A stretch of 6,949 nucleotides of DNA from Bacteroidota bacterium (GCA_028875955.1 JAGWTX010000129.1:1-6949), one strand, 5' to 3'; positions 1-5,985 are shown, numbered from the stretch's first letter. Numbers and translations are program-made. Notes: a model not told the origin generated them from the letters alone.

Positions 1-315
1 GGTACGAAATACAATATCTACCTCTATTCCAATACCAACCGGATTCATTATGAAGCTTTTATGGAAATCCTGCAAAAGGAAAACGGGGTGACAGATTTTG
101 ACGGCTTTTTCCGGAAAGCCTGGTATTCCCACGAAGTGGGTCTCCGGAAACCCTATGCGGCATCCTTCCGGCAGCTCCTGCAACAGGAAAACCTCCACCC
201 CGCCGAAACCCTTTTTATTGATGACACCCTCAAAAATATCCTCGGCGCCCGGGAAGCCGGTTTACAAACGTATCACCTGGTAGCACCGGAAACTGTAGTG
301 GATCTGGGACTGTAG
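1..315 (+). CDS. HAD-superfamily (subfamily IA) hydrolase, C-terminal 104 residues, 5' end outside window
   Basis: The frame is open from base 1 and ends at TAG 313-315, so the N-terminus, including the nucleophile Asp of HAD motif I, lies upstream. What remains shows motif II (YLYSNTN, Ser10 of the visible fragment), the motif III lysine in HEVGLRKP (Lys50) and motif IV, FIDD (Asp74-Asp75, the Mg-binding acids), followed by NILGAREAGLQTYHL. This order and wording match HAD-IA phosphatases of the YihX / variant-3 type, cytoplasmic enzymes that hydrolyse small phosphorylated metabolites; the substrate cannot be told from this fragment. ATG at 61 is internal, because the in-frame codons before it encode motif II. 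The gene converges on the minus-strand gene ending at 518, with a long inverted repeat between them that may terminate both. Family assignment is firm; substrate is unknown. Confidence 0.88.
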   Translation, partial: GTKYNIYLYSNTNRIHYEAFMEILQKENGVTDFDGFFRKAWYSHEVGLRKPYAASFRQLLQQENLHPAETLFIDDTLKNILGAREAGLQTYHLVAPETVVDLGL

Positions 316-320
316 AGGCA

Positions 321-354
321 GCGCATTGGGTGGTTGGCGCATTAGCGCATTGGC
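321..354. repeat. GCGCATT short-word array
   Basis: Three copies of GCGCATT lie at 321-327, 337-343 and 345-351. The last two are in an 8-nt tandem and the first is two units (16 nt) away. The array starts 5 nt after the HAD stop codon. The same word in reverse complement (AATGCGC) occurs three times at 5955-5984, in another intergenic region. There is no coding potential. It is one of several short-word arrays in the window's intergenic DNA. Confidence 0.7.
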
Positions 355-359
355 AGGGG

Positions 360-470
360 AAAATGGCACACAGATGACACGGATTTAACGGATGGGCACA
401 GATCAAAATTAGTTAGCTCAGAATAGATCCGCTGGGATCAGTTATATCCGTGTCATCTGTGTGCTATTTT
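360..470. terminator. Long inverted repeat between convergent genes, possible bidirectional terminator
   Basis: A perfect 19-bp inverted repeat pairs 366-384 with 446-464. Across a G-T wobble it extends into an A-run (360-363) pairing with a T-run (467-470), so either strand would show a stem followed by Ts. The loop is 61 nt, long for an intrinsic terminator, and contains a nested GATCC/GGATC hairpin (426-430/435-439, 4-nt loop). The left arm is also a four-copy array of about 9 nt: ACAGAT 370, ACGGAT 379, ACGGAT 388, ACAGAT 398. The right arm carries two inverted copies (446-451, 455-460). The position between convergent genes favours termination. The words resemble dispersed repeats I have seen in Bacteroidota genomes, so it may instead be a mobile or repeat-derived element. 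Confidence 0.6.
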
Positions 471-478
471 TGAACGAA

Positions 479-506
479 CCCCAAACCCCAAACTCCAAAC
501 CCCAAA
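479..506. repeat. CCCCAAA heptamer tandem array
   Basis: Four uninterrupted 7-nt units lie at 479-485, 486-492, 493-499 (CTCCAAA, one change) and 500-506. The array ends 11 nt before the last base of the minus-strand gene's stop codon, so it lies just 3' of that gene. Read on the other strand the unit is NNTTTGG, the same core seen at 812-860 and 5851-5876. Confidence 0.75.
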
Positions 507-517
507 CGCGCAAGCGC

Positions 518-757
518 CTACTTCACTTCCTCAAACTCAATATAATCCCCCGCCTTAGGGGTTTCCTTGGGCGACTGGGGTTGCGACTGGGCCTGGGTTT
601 GCTGCTGGTAGGCACGTTGCTGGGCGGCCTGCTGTTCCTGCATTTCACGAAGTTTATCTTTCACCTGGGTGGTGGCTTTGCTCACGGGTACCAATAGTTC
701 AAACACGAACTTATACAGCAGATAGATCAGGAACCCGTATAAAATTAATTTTGACAT
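518..757 (-). CDS. Small membrane-anchored Gln-rich protein (79 aa), possibly DUF4834 family
   Basis: ATG at 757-755 and TAG at 520-518 give 79 residues. Residues 1-23 are strongly hydrophobic with few charges (LILYGFLIYLLYKFVFELLV) and should form one membrane helix. Residues 27-58 are charged, then Gln/Ala-rich (KDKLREMQEQQAAQQRAYQQQ), likely an extended amphipathic or coiled-coil cytoplasmic segment. The acidic C-terminus reads AGDYIEFEEVK. A single N-terminal helix with a GDYxxFEE-type tail resembles small Bacteroidota proteins annotated as DUF4834, but I cannot confirm this and no function is known. The gene is divergent from rimP across a 298-bp region and convergent with the HAD gene. 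No Shine-Dalgarno is seen; the leader just upstream holds a run of six Cs. The opposite-strand frame at 461-697 is much less protein-like. Confidence 0.72.
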   Translation of the reverse strand: MSKLILYGFLIYLLYKFVFELLVPVSKATTQVKDKLREMQEQQAAQQRAYQQQTQAQSQPQSPKETPKAGDYIEFEEVK

Positions 758-811
758 AGGGGGGTAAAGGTAAAAAGGAATGTAATTGGATGCTGTTAAA
801 AGATGATAGAA

Positions 812-955
812 GGTCTTTGGTCTTTGGTCTTTGGTCTTTGGTCTTTGGTCTTTGGTCTTTGGCAGGATATTGGGAAGTAATTTCTGCTAAAAAATGAAAA
901 TCTCAAATTTTCCCTCCCAATAAGCCAAAGACCAAAGACCAACCCGCCAAAGACC
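812..955. repeat. GGTCTTT x7 array with inverted CCAAAGACC copies
   Basis: Seven perfect tandem copies of GGTCTTT run from 812 to 860, followed by GG. After a 60-nt AT-rich spacer come two tandem inverted copies (924-940) and a third at 947-955. Bases 845-863 and 924-942 form a perfect 19-bp inverted repeat. A further 8-bp pairing just inside (868-875 with 915-922) makes a long imperfect cruciform or hairpin. It lies in the divergent region between the minus-strand small gene and rimP, so a role as terminator for either gene is not expected. Units are identical to each other, suggesting recent expansion by slippage. Confidence 0.9.
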
Positions 956-967
956 GCAACAGACAAA

Positions 968-999
968 TTTGGAACTTTACCATCCACTTCCTACATTTG
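968..999 (+). promoter_or_regulatory. Bacteroidota-type promoter for the rimP-nusA-infB operon
   Basis: TTTG at 968-971 is followed after exactly 20 nt by TACATTTG at 992-999. This matches the Bacteroidota housekeeping pattern of a -33 TTTG and a -7 TAnnTTTG box in full, with usual spacing. Transcription would begin roughly at 1003-1008, giving a leader of about 50 nt before the rimP ATG. The assignment rests on motif match and position only. Confidence 0.75.
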
Positions 1000-1017
1000 C
1001 AGAAGCAAAGAATCAAC

Positions 1018-1051
1018 AGAAGGGAACGACTATCGTTCCCTTCTCCTTTTT
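1018..1051 (+). terminator. Intrinsic-terminator-like hairpin in the rimP leader (candidate attenuator)
   Basis: A perfect 12-bp stem pairs 1018-1029 with 1033-1044 around a 3-nt CTA loop. After CC comes a run of five Ts at 1047-1051. The T-run ends four bases before the rimP ATG at 1056 and the stem begins only about 10-15 nt after the predicted transcription start. By shape it is an intrinsic terminator, yet it lies between the promoter and the first gene of the operon. No competing antiterminator is obvious. Alternatives are a translation-control hairpin or an mRNA-stabilising 5' structure. Confidence 0.65.
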
Positions 1052-1055
1052 ACCT

Positions 1056-1526
1056 ATGGCAAACGAAACGGCAATACAGGAGATCGAAAAGATGCTGGCG
1101 CAGGTACTGGCAGAGGAACCCGAATATTTTGCGGTTTCCGTCAGGATCAAGCCTACCAACAATATCAAAGTGTTTGTAGACGGCGATAATGGCATCACCA
1201 TCGAGAAATGTGTGCGGTTTAACCGGAAACTATACAAGCTGATTGAAGAAGCCGGTCTGTATCCCGAAGGGGAGTTTTCGCTGGAACTGTCCTCCCCGGG
1301 GGTGGATGAACCGCTGAAACTCTATCGCCAGTATGTAAAAAATATCGGACGCTTTGTAGAAGTCACTTTCCAGGATGAGACCCGTAAGGAAGGGAAACTG
1401 CTCACGGTTACCGAGGCGGACATCCTCCTGGAACATACGGAAGGAAAAGGCAAAAAGGCGGTTACCACCTCATTGGTGATACCGTTTAACAATATAAAAT
1501 CAACCATCGTTCAAATCAAATTCTAA
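1056..1526 (+). CDS. rimP: Ribosome maturation factor RimP
   Basis: This 156-residue protein has the family's usual length (about 150). RimP is a cytoplasmic factor that binds the free 30S subunit and is needed for its late maturation. The N-terminal alpha/beta domain runs over residues 1-85 and includes VFVDGDNGITIEKCVRFNR (39-57) and the signature SSPGVDEPL (79-87). The C-terminal Sm-like beta-barrel (about 88-156) contains the GRFVEVTF and IPFNNIKSTIVQIKF strands. The frame stays open upstream to a TTG at 969, but those 29 codons cover the promoter and leader hairpin and do not resemble RimP, so ATG 1056 is chosen. It is the first gene of a rimP-nusA-infB cluster, an order conserved widely in bacteria, with a 42-bp gap to nusA. 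There is no Shine-Dalgarno; a pyrimidine-rich CCTTTTTACCT directly abuts the ATG. Confidence 0.95.
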   Translation: MANETAIQEIEKMLAQVLAEEPEYFAVSVRIKPTNNIKVFVDGDNGITIEKCVRFNRKLYKLIEEAGLYPEGEFSLELSSPGVDEPLKLYRQYVKNIGRFVEVTFQDETRKEGKLLTVTEADILLEHTEGKGKKAVTTSLVIPFNNIKSTIVQIKF

Positions 1527-1528
1527 AT

Positions 1529-1547
1529 CCGTTATTCGGAATAACGG
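1529..1547 (+). other. Short hairpin in the rimP-nusA spacer
   Basis: CCGTTATT and AATAACGG form a perfect 8-bp stem around a CGG triloop, starting 2 nt after the rimP stop codon. It is followed by CACGCACTTAAAAA and has no T-tract, so it is unlikely to terminate. It fills much of the 42-bp gap and could act in mRNA processing, 3' protection of rimP or RNA-polymerase pausing. Confidence 0.55.
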
Positions 1548-1568
1548 CACGCACTTAAAAATTGACTT

Positions 1569-2819
1569 ATGGCCAGTATCAACCTGATTGAGGCATTCCA
1601 GGAGTTTAAAGACGCAGAAAATATCGATCGTCCCACCATGATGAAAGTGGTGGAAGATGTATTCAAAACATTACTCCGTAAGAAATTCGGCAGTGACGAC
1701 AATTTTGACGTGATCGTTAATGCGGAAAAAGGTGACCTGGAGATTATCCGTCGCCGTATGATTGTGGAAGACGGGGAAGTATTGGACCCCCTGGCGGAAA
1801 TCGGCTATACCCAGGCCGTAAAGATCGAACCCGACTTTGAAGTGGGGGAGGAACTGTACGAAGAAGTGGATATCCTGGACTTCGGACGCCGCGCCATCCT
1901 GGCTGCCAAACAAACCCTGGCCAGCCGGATCAGCGACCTGAAAAAGAATGTACTGATCAAGAAATATGGCGACCGTATCGGTGATATCATCAGCGCGGAA
2001 GTTTACCAGGTTTGGAAAAAAGAAGTGTTATTGCTGGATGAGGAAGGCAATGAACTGATCCTTCCCAAATCAGAACAGATCCCGCAGGATTATTTCAAAA
2101 AAGGCGAAAACATCCGTGCAGTGGTGGCAAGGGTCGACCTGAAAAACAATTCACCGGTGATCATCCTGTCCAGAACCAGTCCGCTGTTCCTGGCCAAATT
2201 GCTGGAGATCGAAGTGCCTGAGATCTTCGACGGTCTGATCGCCATCAAGAAAATCGTACGGGATCCGGGCGAAAGAGCGAAAGTGGCCGTGGAATCCTAT
2301 GACGACCGGATCGATCCCGTGGGTGCCTGCGTGGGTATGAAGGGTAGCCGTATCCATGGTATTGTCCGCGAACTGAAGAATGAGAACATCGATGTGATCA
2401 ATTATACCACCAATATCCAATTGCTGATCCAGCGTTCTTTGACACCCGCCAAGATCAGTTACATGGATCTGGACAACGAGAAAAAACACGCCGAAGTGTA
2501 TCTCAAGGCCGACCAGGTTTCCCTGGCCATCGGACGCCGCGGGGTAAATATCAAACTGGCATGTGAACTCACCGGTTATGAGATCGATGTGTTCAGGGAA
2601 GATGAAGAGGTCGTGGATGAATTCGATATCGACCTGGATGAATTCAGCGATGAGATCGAAGCATGGGTGATCGAAGAGTTCAAACGCATCGGTTGCGATA
2701 CCGCCAAGAGCATCCTGAAACTGACCGCCGAAGAACTGGAAAGAAGAACCGACCTGGAGAAAGAGACGATCGAAGAAGTGAGAAGGATCCTGCAGGAAGA
2801 GTTCGACAGAGAAGAATAA
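1569..2819 (+). CDS. nusA: Transcription termination/antitermination factor NusA
   Basis: The protein has 416 residues. NusA binds RNA polymerase and nascent RNA, prolonging hairpin pauses, aiding intrinsic termination and joining antitermination complexes. Domains in order: the polymerase-binding N-terminal domain (about 1-128, with MKVVEDVFKTLLRKKFG at 25-41 and DFGRRAILAAKQ at 104-115); an S1 domain (about 134-201); KH1 with DPVGACVGMKGSRI (249-262, GxxG = GMKG 256-259); KH2 with AIGRRGVNIKLA (320-331); then an acidic linker (343-363) and one helix-hairpin-helix-like C-terminal domain (about 365-412, IGCDTAKSILKLTAEEL). It is shorter than the roughly 495-residue Escherichia coli protein, which has two acidic repeats at the C-terminus; one such unit seems present here. 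It lies between rimP and infB, 139 bp before infB, and lacks a Shine-Dalgarno. Confidence 0.97.
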   Translation: MASINLIEAFQEFKDAENIDRPTMMKVVEDVFKTLLRKKFGSDDNFDVIVNAEKGDLEIIRRRMIVEDGEVLDPLAEIGYTQAVKIEPDFEVGEELYEEVDILDFGRRAILAAKQTLASRISDLKKNVLIKKYGDRIGDIISAEVYQVWKKEVLLLDEEGNELILPKSEQIPQDYFKKGENIRAVVARVDLKNNSPVIILSRTSPLFLAKLLEIEVPEIFDGLIAIKKIVRDPGERAKVAVESYDDRIDPVGACVGMKGSRIHGIVRELKNENIDVINYTTNIQLLIQRSLTPAKISYMDLDNEKKHAEVYLKADQVSLAIGRRGVNIKLACELTGYEIDVFREDEEVVDEFDIDLDEFSDEIEAWVIEEFKRIGCDTAKSILKLTAEELERRTDLEKETIEEVRRILQEEFDREE

Positions 2820-2831
2820 GCAGCAGATAAG

Positions 2832-2881
2832 AGACTATCTTTGTCGAAGTAGCTGTAATTTGCACCGGCTAAAGATTGTCT
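2832..2881 (+). other. Imperfect hairpin after nusA
   Basis: Bases 2832-2842 pair with 2871-2881 in 10 of 11 positions (one T-T mismatch at 2836/2877) around a 28-nt loop. It starts 12 nt after the nusA stop and has no T-tract, so readthrough to infB is expected. It overlaps the -7-like box at 2836-2843, so the two readings (RNA hairpin, DNA promoter) share bases. Confidence 0.4.
2836..2843 (+). promoter_or_regulatory. Possible internal promoter (-7 box) for infB
   Basis: TATCTTTG is a full match to TAnnTTTG, placed 17 nt after the nusA stop. No TTTG is found at the expected -33 position (2812-2815 reads AAGA), so the promoter is incomplete. If active, it would give infB its own transcript with a leader of about 110 nt containing the GTCCAT repeat. 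Confidence 0.35.
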
Positions 2882-2893
2882 GTATCAATAAAC

Positions 2894-2945
2894 GTCCATG
2901 GACCTTTGTCCATAGTCCATGGATCGAAGACAATGGACTATGGAC
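2894..2945. repeat. GTCCAT heptad array with inverted ATGGAC copies before infB
   Basis: GTCCAT occurs at 2894, 2908 and 2915 (steps of 14 and 7), and its complement ATGGAC at 2933 and 2940 (step of 7). Bases 2908-2920 and 2933-2945 form a perfect 13-bp stem with a 12-nt loop. A 10-bp palindrome GTCCATGGAC at 2894-2903 includes a further ATGGAC. The stem ends 13 nt before the infB ATG, so in the transcript it could affect ribosome access. There is no T-tract downstream (TAAAAAATACTGA follows). Confidence 0.85.
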
Positions 2946-2958
2946 TAAAAAATACTGA

Positions 2959-5850
2959 ATGTCAGAACTGAAATTACCGAGACTGTTAGCAGCCGCCAAA
3001 GAATTCAACATTGGTCAGGATACCCTGATCGAATTTTTGGTGAAGAAAGGATTTAACCGCGATGACCTGAAGCCCACCGCAAAGCTCCAGGAAGACCAAT
3101 ACTATGCACTTCAGGCAGAGTTTCAGAGCGACAAAGTTGCCAAGAACAAAGCCGATCAGGTAGAAATACCCAAGGGGGCACAGGGTGAACCCAAGAAGAA
3201 AAAAGACGAGGAAGAGATCACATTCAGAAAAGACGAGAAAAAAGCCGCGCCGAAGGAAGAAGCCAAACCGGAACCGGTTGCAGAAGAACCTGCCAAACCG
3301 GAACCCGTAGCCGAAACACCTGCCCCGGCTGTTGTGGAAGAAACCACTCCCGTAGTGCAGAAGATCGAAGCCCCGGAACTGGAAGGCACTACCGTAATTA
3401 CCAAAATCGATCTATCCACCATCGATTCCTCTACCCGCCCGAAAAAGACAGCCAAGAAGAAAGATGAAAAAGCAGCCGCTCCGGATGTAAAGGAAGAAAA
3501 AGCCAAACCGGCCAAAAAAGAAGCAGCAGCAGAACCAGTGGCTGAGATACCTGCTCCGGTTAAGGAAGTGCCGGCAGAAGAGGAAGGACCCACCATTGAA
3601 AATATCAAAGCAGAAAAACTCGAAGGGCCCAAGATCCTGGGTAAGATCGAGTTGCCTGTGAACAGTGATACCCGTCCCAAACCCATGGGCAGGGAGGAAA
3701 AAAGAAAACGCAAACGTATTCCGGTTGATAAAGCACCCGGACAGGCAGGATCTGCAACTCCCCGTGATCCGAATGCAAGACCCACCGGCCCGAACAGACC
3801 GATCGTTCCAGCCAATAACAATAGTGGTGGCAGGGATAACCGGGGTGGTGGCGGATTCAACCGTGGCGGACAAGGTAGTGGCGGAAACCGGGGTGGTAAC
3901 CGCGGTCCGGCAGTACGCAGGGAGGATAAGGAAATTGATCAGAAAGCCATTCAGGAGAAGATCCGCGAAACCCAGGCCAAACTGGCCGGAACGGGTGGAA
4001 GAGGAAAGAGCCTGAAAGCCAAATACCGTCGTGCAAAAAGAGATGAAGCCGCTGAAGCCATGGGCGAGGAAGTGGAAGATAACAAACTGCAGGTAACCGA
4101 GTTTGTTACCGTAAGTGAGCTGGCCAACCTGATGGATGTAAGCTTTGCCGAAGTAATCGGTAAGTGTATGAACCTGGGTATCATGGTTTCGATCAACCAA
4201 CGGCTGGATGCGGAAGTAATTGAACTGGTAGCCAGCGAATTTGGTTTTGAAGTGGAATTCATCGGTCTCGAAGACGCAGACGATATGGAAGAAGAGGATT
4301 ATGAAGATGATGAGGCCGACCTGGTACCAAGACCACCGATCGTTACCATCATGGGTCACGTTGACCATGGTAAAACATCCCTGTTGGATTATATCCGGAG
4401 CGCCAATGTGGTAGCAGGTGAAGCCGGGGGAATCACACAGCACATCGGTGCCTATGAAGTCACACTTCCCAATGGGAGGGCCATCACCTTCCTGGATACA
4501 CCGGGTCACGAAGCCTTTACCGCCATGCGTGCCAGGGGTGCCAAGGTTACAGATATCGCCATTATCGTGGTGGCTGCCGATGACGCAGTGATGCCACAGA
4601 CCAAGGAAGCCATCAGCCACGCACAGGCTGCCGGTGTTCCGATGATCTTTGCGGTAAATAAAATTGATAAAGACGGAGCCAATCCGCAGAAAATATACGA
4701 GCAGTTATCCCAGATGAATATCCTGGTGGAAGCCTGGGGTGGTAAATACCAGAACCAGGAACTTTCTGCCAAACAAGGGCTGAATGTGGACCTGCTGCTG
4801 GAAAAAGTATTGCTGGAAGCGGAAGTGCTGGATCTGAAAGCCAATCCCGAAAGAGAAGGTTCCGGAACCATTATTGAAGCCTCACTGGATAAGGGCCGCG
4901 GTTATGTTGCCACGATACTGGTACAGAATGGTACCCTGCACCAGGGAGACCTGATTGTATCCGGTCAGCATTACGGTCGTGTGAAAGCCATGTTCAATGA
5001 GCGGAATCAGCGTATTGAAGAAGCGCCGCCATCCACACCGGTAGTGATACTGGGTCTGAATGGTGCACCACAGGCCGGAGAGAAATTCAAAGTATTTGAA
5101 GACGAGGCAGAAGCCAAGGATGTGGCAACCAAACGCGCCCAGATCTTACGGGAACAGGGATTACGCGCCAGAAAACATATTACACTGGATGAGATCGGAC
5201 GTCGTCTGGCCCTGGGTAACTTTAAGGAACTCAATATCATCATCAAAGGGGATGTGGATGGATCTGTGGAAGCCCTGAGTGATTCCTTGCAGAAACTTTC
5301 CACCGAAGAAATCGCCATCCGTGTGGTTCACAAGGGTGTGGGTCAGATCTCCGAAAGTGACGTATTGCTGGCTACCGCCTCCGATGCCATCATCATCGGG
5401 TTTAACGTCCGTCCTTCCATGCAGGCCAATAAATTGTCTGAAACCGAAGGGGTGGAGATCAAACTGTACTCCATCATCTACACCGCGATCGATGAGATCA
5501 AGAGTGCGATGGAAGGTATGCTGGAACCCAAGTTCCAGGAGAAAATCACCGCCAATGTGGAAGTGCGGGAAGTGTACAAATTCGACAAAGCCACTGTGGC
5601 CGGATGTTTTGTACTGGAAGGTAAGATCGCGCGGAACAGTAAGATCCGGATCATCCGCGATGGTATTGTGGAATATCCCAAAGGGGAAGGCCAGAGCGCA
5701 GAACTGGGCAGTCTGAAACGTTTCAAGGACGATGCCAAAGAAGTGGCTTCGAATATGGAATGCGGCCTGACCATCAAAAATTACAACGACATAAAAGTGG
5801 GTGATATCGTGGAAGCGTTTGAAGAGGAGGAAGTGAAGAGAACACTGTAG
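2959..5850 (+). CDS. infB: Translation initiation factor IF-2
   Basis: This 963-residue GTPase delivers initiator fMet-tRNA to the 30S subunit and promotes 50S joining in the cytoplasm. An IF2_N domain (about 6-55, LPRLLAAAKEFNIGQDTL) is followed by a long low-complexity linker (60-320) rich in Lys/Glu/Pro/Ala. The linker contains two copies of an LEG-KI-TRPK motif (137-163, 217-242) and a Gly/Arg segment (290-317) with RGG/NRGG repeats. A second IF2_N-type domain (378-433) and an acidic run (437-454) precede the G domain: G1 GHVDHGKT 466-473, G2 Thr493, G3 DTPGH 513-517, G4 NKID 567-570, G5 SAK 603-605. Domain II (about 632-725), domain III (about 740-850) and the fMet-tRNA-binding C-terminal domain (about 860-955) follow. 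All GTPase motifs are intact. Third gene of the cluster; its ATG follows an A-rich stretch without Shine-Dalgarno. Confidence 0.98.
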   Translation: MSELKLPRLLAAAKEFNIGQDTLIEFLVKKGFNRDDLKPTAKLQEDQYYALQAEFQSDKVAKNKADQVEIPKGAQGEPKKKKDEEEITFRKDEKKAAPKEEAKPEPVAEEPAKPEPVAETPAPAVVEETTPVVQKIEAPELEGTTVITKIDLSTIDSSTRPKKTAKKKDEKAAAPDVKEEKAKPAKKEAAAEPVAEIPAPVKEVPAEEEGPTIENIKAEKLEGPKILGKIELPVNSDTRPKPMGREEKRKRKRIPVDKAPGQAGSATPRDPNARPTGPNRPIVPANNNSGGRDNRGGGGFNRGGQGSGGNRGGNRGPAVRREDKEIDQKAIQEKIRETQAKLAGTGGRGKSLKAKYRRAKRDEAAEAMGEEVEDNKLQVTEFVTVSELANLMDVSFAEVIGKCMNLGIMVSINQRLDAEVIELVASEFGFEVEFIGLEDADDMEEEDYEDDEADLVPRPPIVTIMGHVDHGKTSLLDYIRSANVVAGEAGGITQHIGAYEVTLPNGRAITFLDTPGHEAFTAMRARGAKVTDIAIIVVAADDAVMPQTKEAISHAQAAGVPMIFAVNKIDKDGANPQKIYEQLSQMNILVEAWGGKYQNQELSAKQGLNVDLLLEKVLLEAEVLDLKANPEREGSGTIIEASLDKGRGYVATILVQNGTLHQGDLIVSGQHYGRVKAMFNERNQRIEEAPPSTPVVILGLNGAPQAGEKFKVFEDEAEAKDVATKRAQILREQGLRARKHITLDEIGRRLALGNFKELNIIIKGDVDGSVEALSDSLQKLSTEEIAIRVVHKGVGQISESDVLLATASDAIIIGFNVRPSMQANKLSETEGVEIKLYSIIYTAIDEIKSAMEGMLEPKFQEKITANVEVREVYKFDKATVAGCFVLEGKIARNSKIRIIRDGIVEYPKGEGQSAELGSLKRFKDDAKEVASNMECGLTIKNYNDIKVGDIVEAFEEEEVKRTL

Positions 5851-5876
5851 GGTTTGGCGTTTGGCGTTTGGGGTTG
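5851..5876. repeat. NNTTTGG heptamer array after infB
   Basis: Directly after the infB stop codon come GGTTTGG, CGTTTGG, CGTTTGG and a shortened GGTTGG. The unit shares its TTTGG core with the array at 812-860 and, in complement, with 479-506. CGCCAAA at 5959-5965 is an inverted copy, so 5853-5866 can pair with it across about 95 nt. Confidence 0.75.
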
Positions 5877-5931
5877 GTCCCGCTATACGAGGGATCTTCG
5901 TTAGGCTTTGATTTGTGGTTGCAAGAAGATC
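5876..5931 (+). other. Two mutually exclusive hairpins downstream of infB
   Basis: GGTCCC at 5876-5881 can pair with GGGATC at 5891-5896 (one G-T wobble, 9-nt loop). GATCTTC at 5893-5899 can instead pair with GAAGATC at 5925-5931 (7 bp, 25-nt loop). The two share bases 5893-5896 and cannot form together. Neither is followed by a strong T-tract. These are weak structures and may be chance. Confidence 0.25.
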
Positions 5932-5951
5932 ATTATACAAACACCAGCTAA

Positions 5952-5985
5952 GCCAATGCGCCAAAGACTAATGCGCTAATGCGCC
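5952..5985. repeat. Mixed AATGCGC / CCAAAGAC short-word array
   Basis: AATGCGC occurs at 5955-5961, 5970-5976 and 5978-5984, the exact complement of GCGCATT at 321-351, with a similar 15/8-nt step pattern. CCAAAGAC at 5961-5968 sits between the first two copies and matches the inverted word of the 812-955 element. One site therefore combines words of two other sites over 5 kb away. Confidence 0.75.

Noticed and set aside
461..697. 78-codon plus-strand frame
   Set aside because: It is opposite the more convincing minus-strand membrane protein, and its Leu/Gly-rich sequence is the antisense of Gln-rich codons; it also starts inside the inverted repeat.
812..955. CRISPR array
   Set aside because: Units are 7 nt, directly tandem with no spacers, and there are no cas genes.
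796..987. 63-codon minus-strand frame across the GGTCTTT array
   Set aside because: Its C-terminal part is a translation of the 7-nt repeat (KTKDQRP units) and the rest has no protein-like features.
969..1055. Upstream TTG start extending RimP by 29 residues
   Set aside because: The extension covers the -7 box and leader hairpin and has no RimP similarity; ATG 1056 gives a family-length protein.
2919..2948. Nine-codon upstream frame (MDRRQWTMD) ending 10 nt before the infB ATG
   Set aside because: It is made almost wholly of the GTCCAT/ATGGAC repeat and has no sign of being translated; it could matter only if ribosome profiling showed occupancy.
3412..4620. 402-codon open frame on the minus strand opposite infB, with others at 3156-3860 and 5161-5964
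   Set aside because: They lie fully or mostly opposite an intact IF-2 gene, overlap one another, and encode no recognisable domain; long antisense frames are expected opposite a biased coding sequence.
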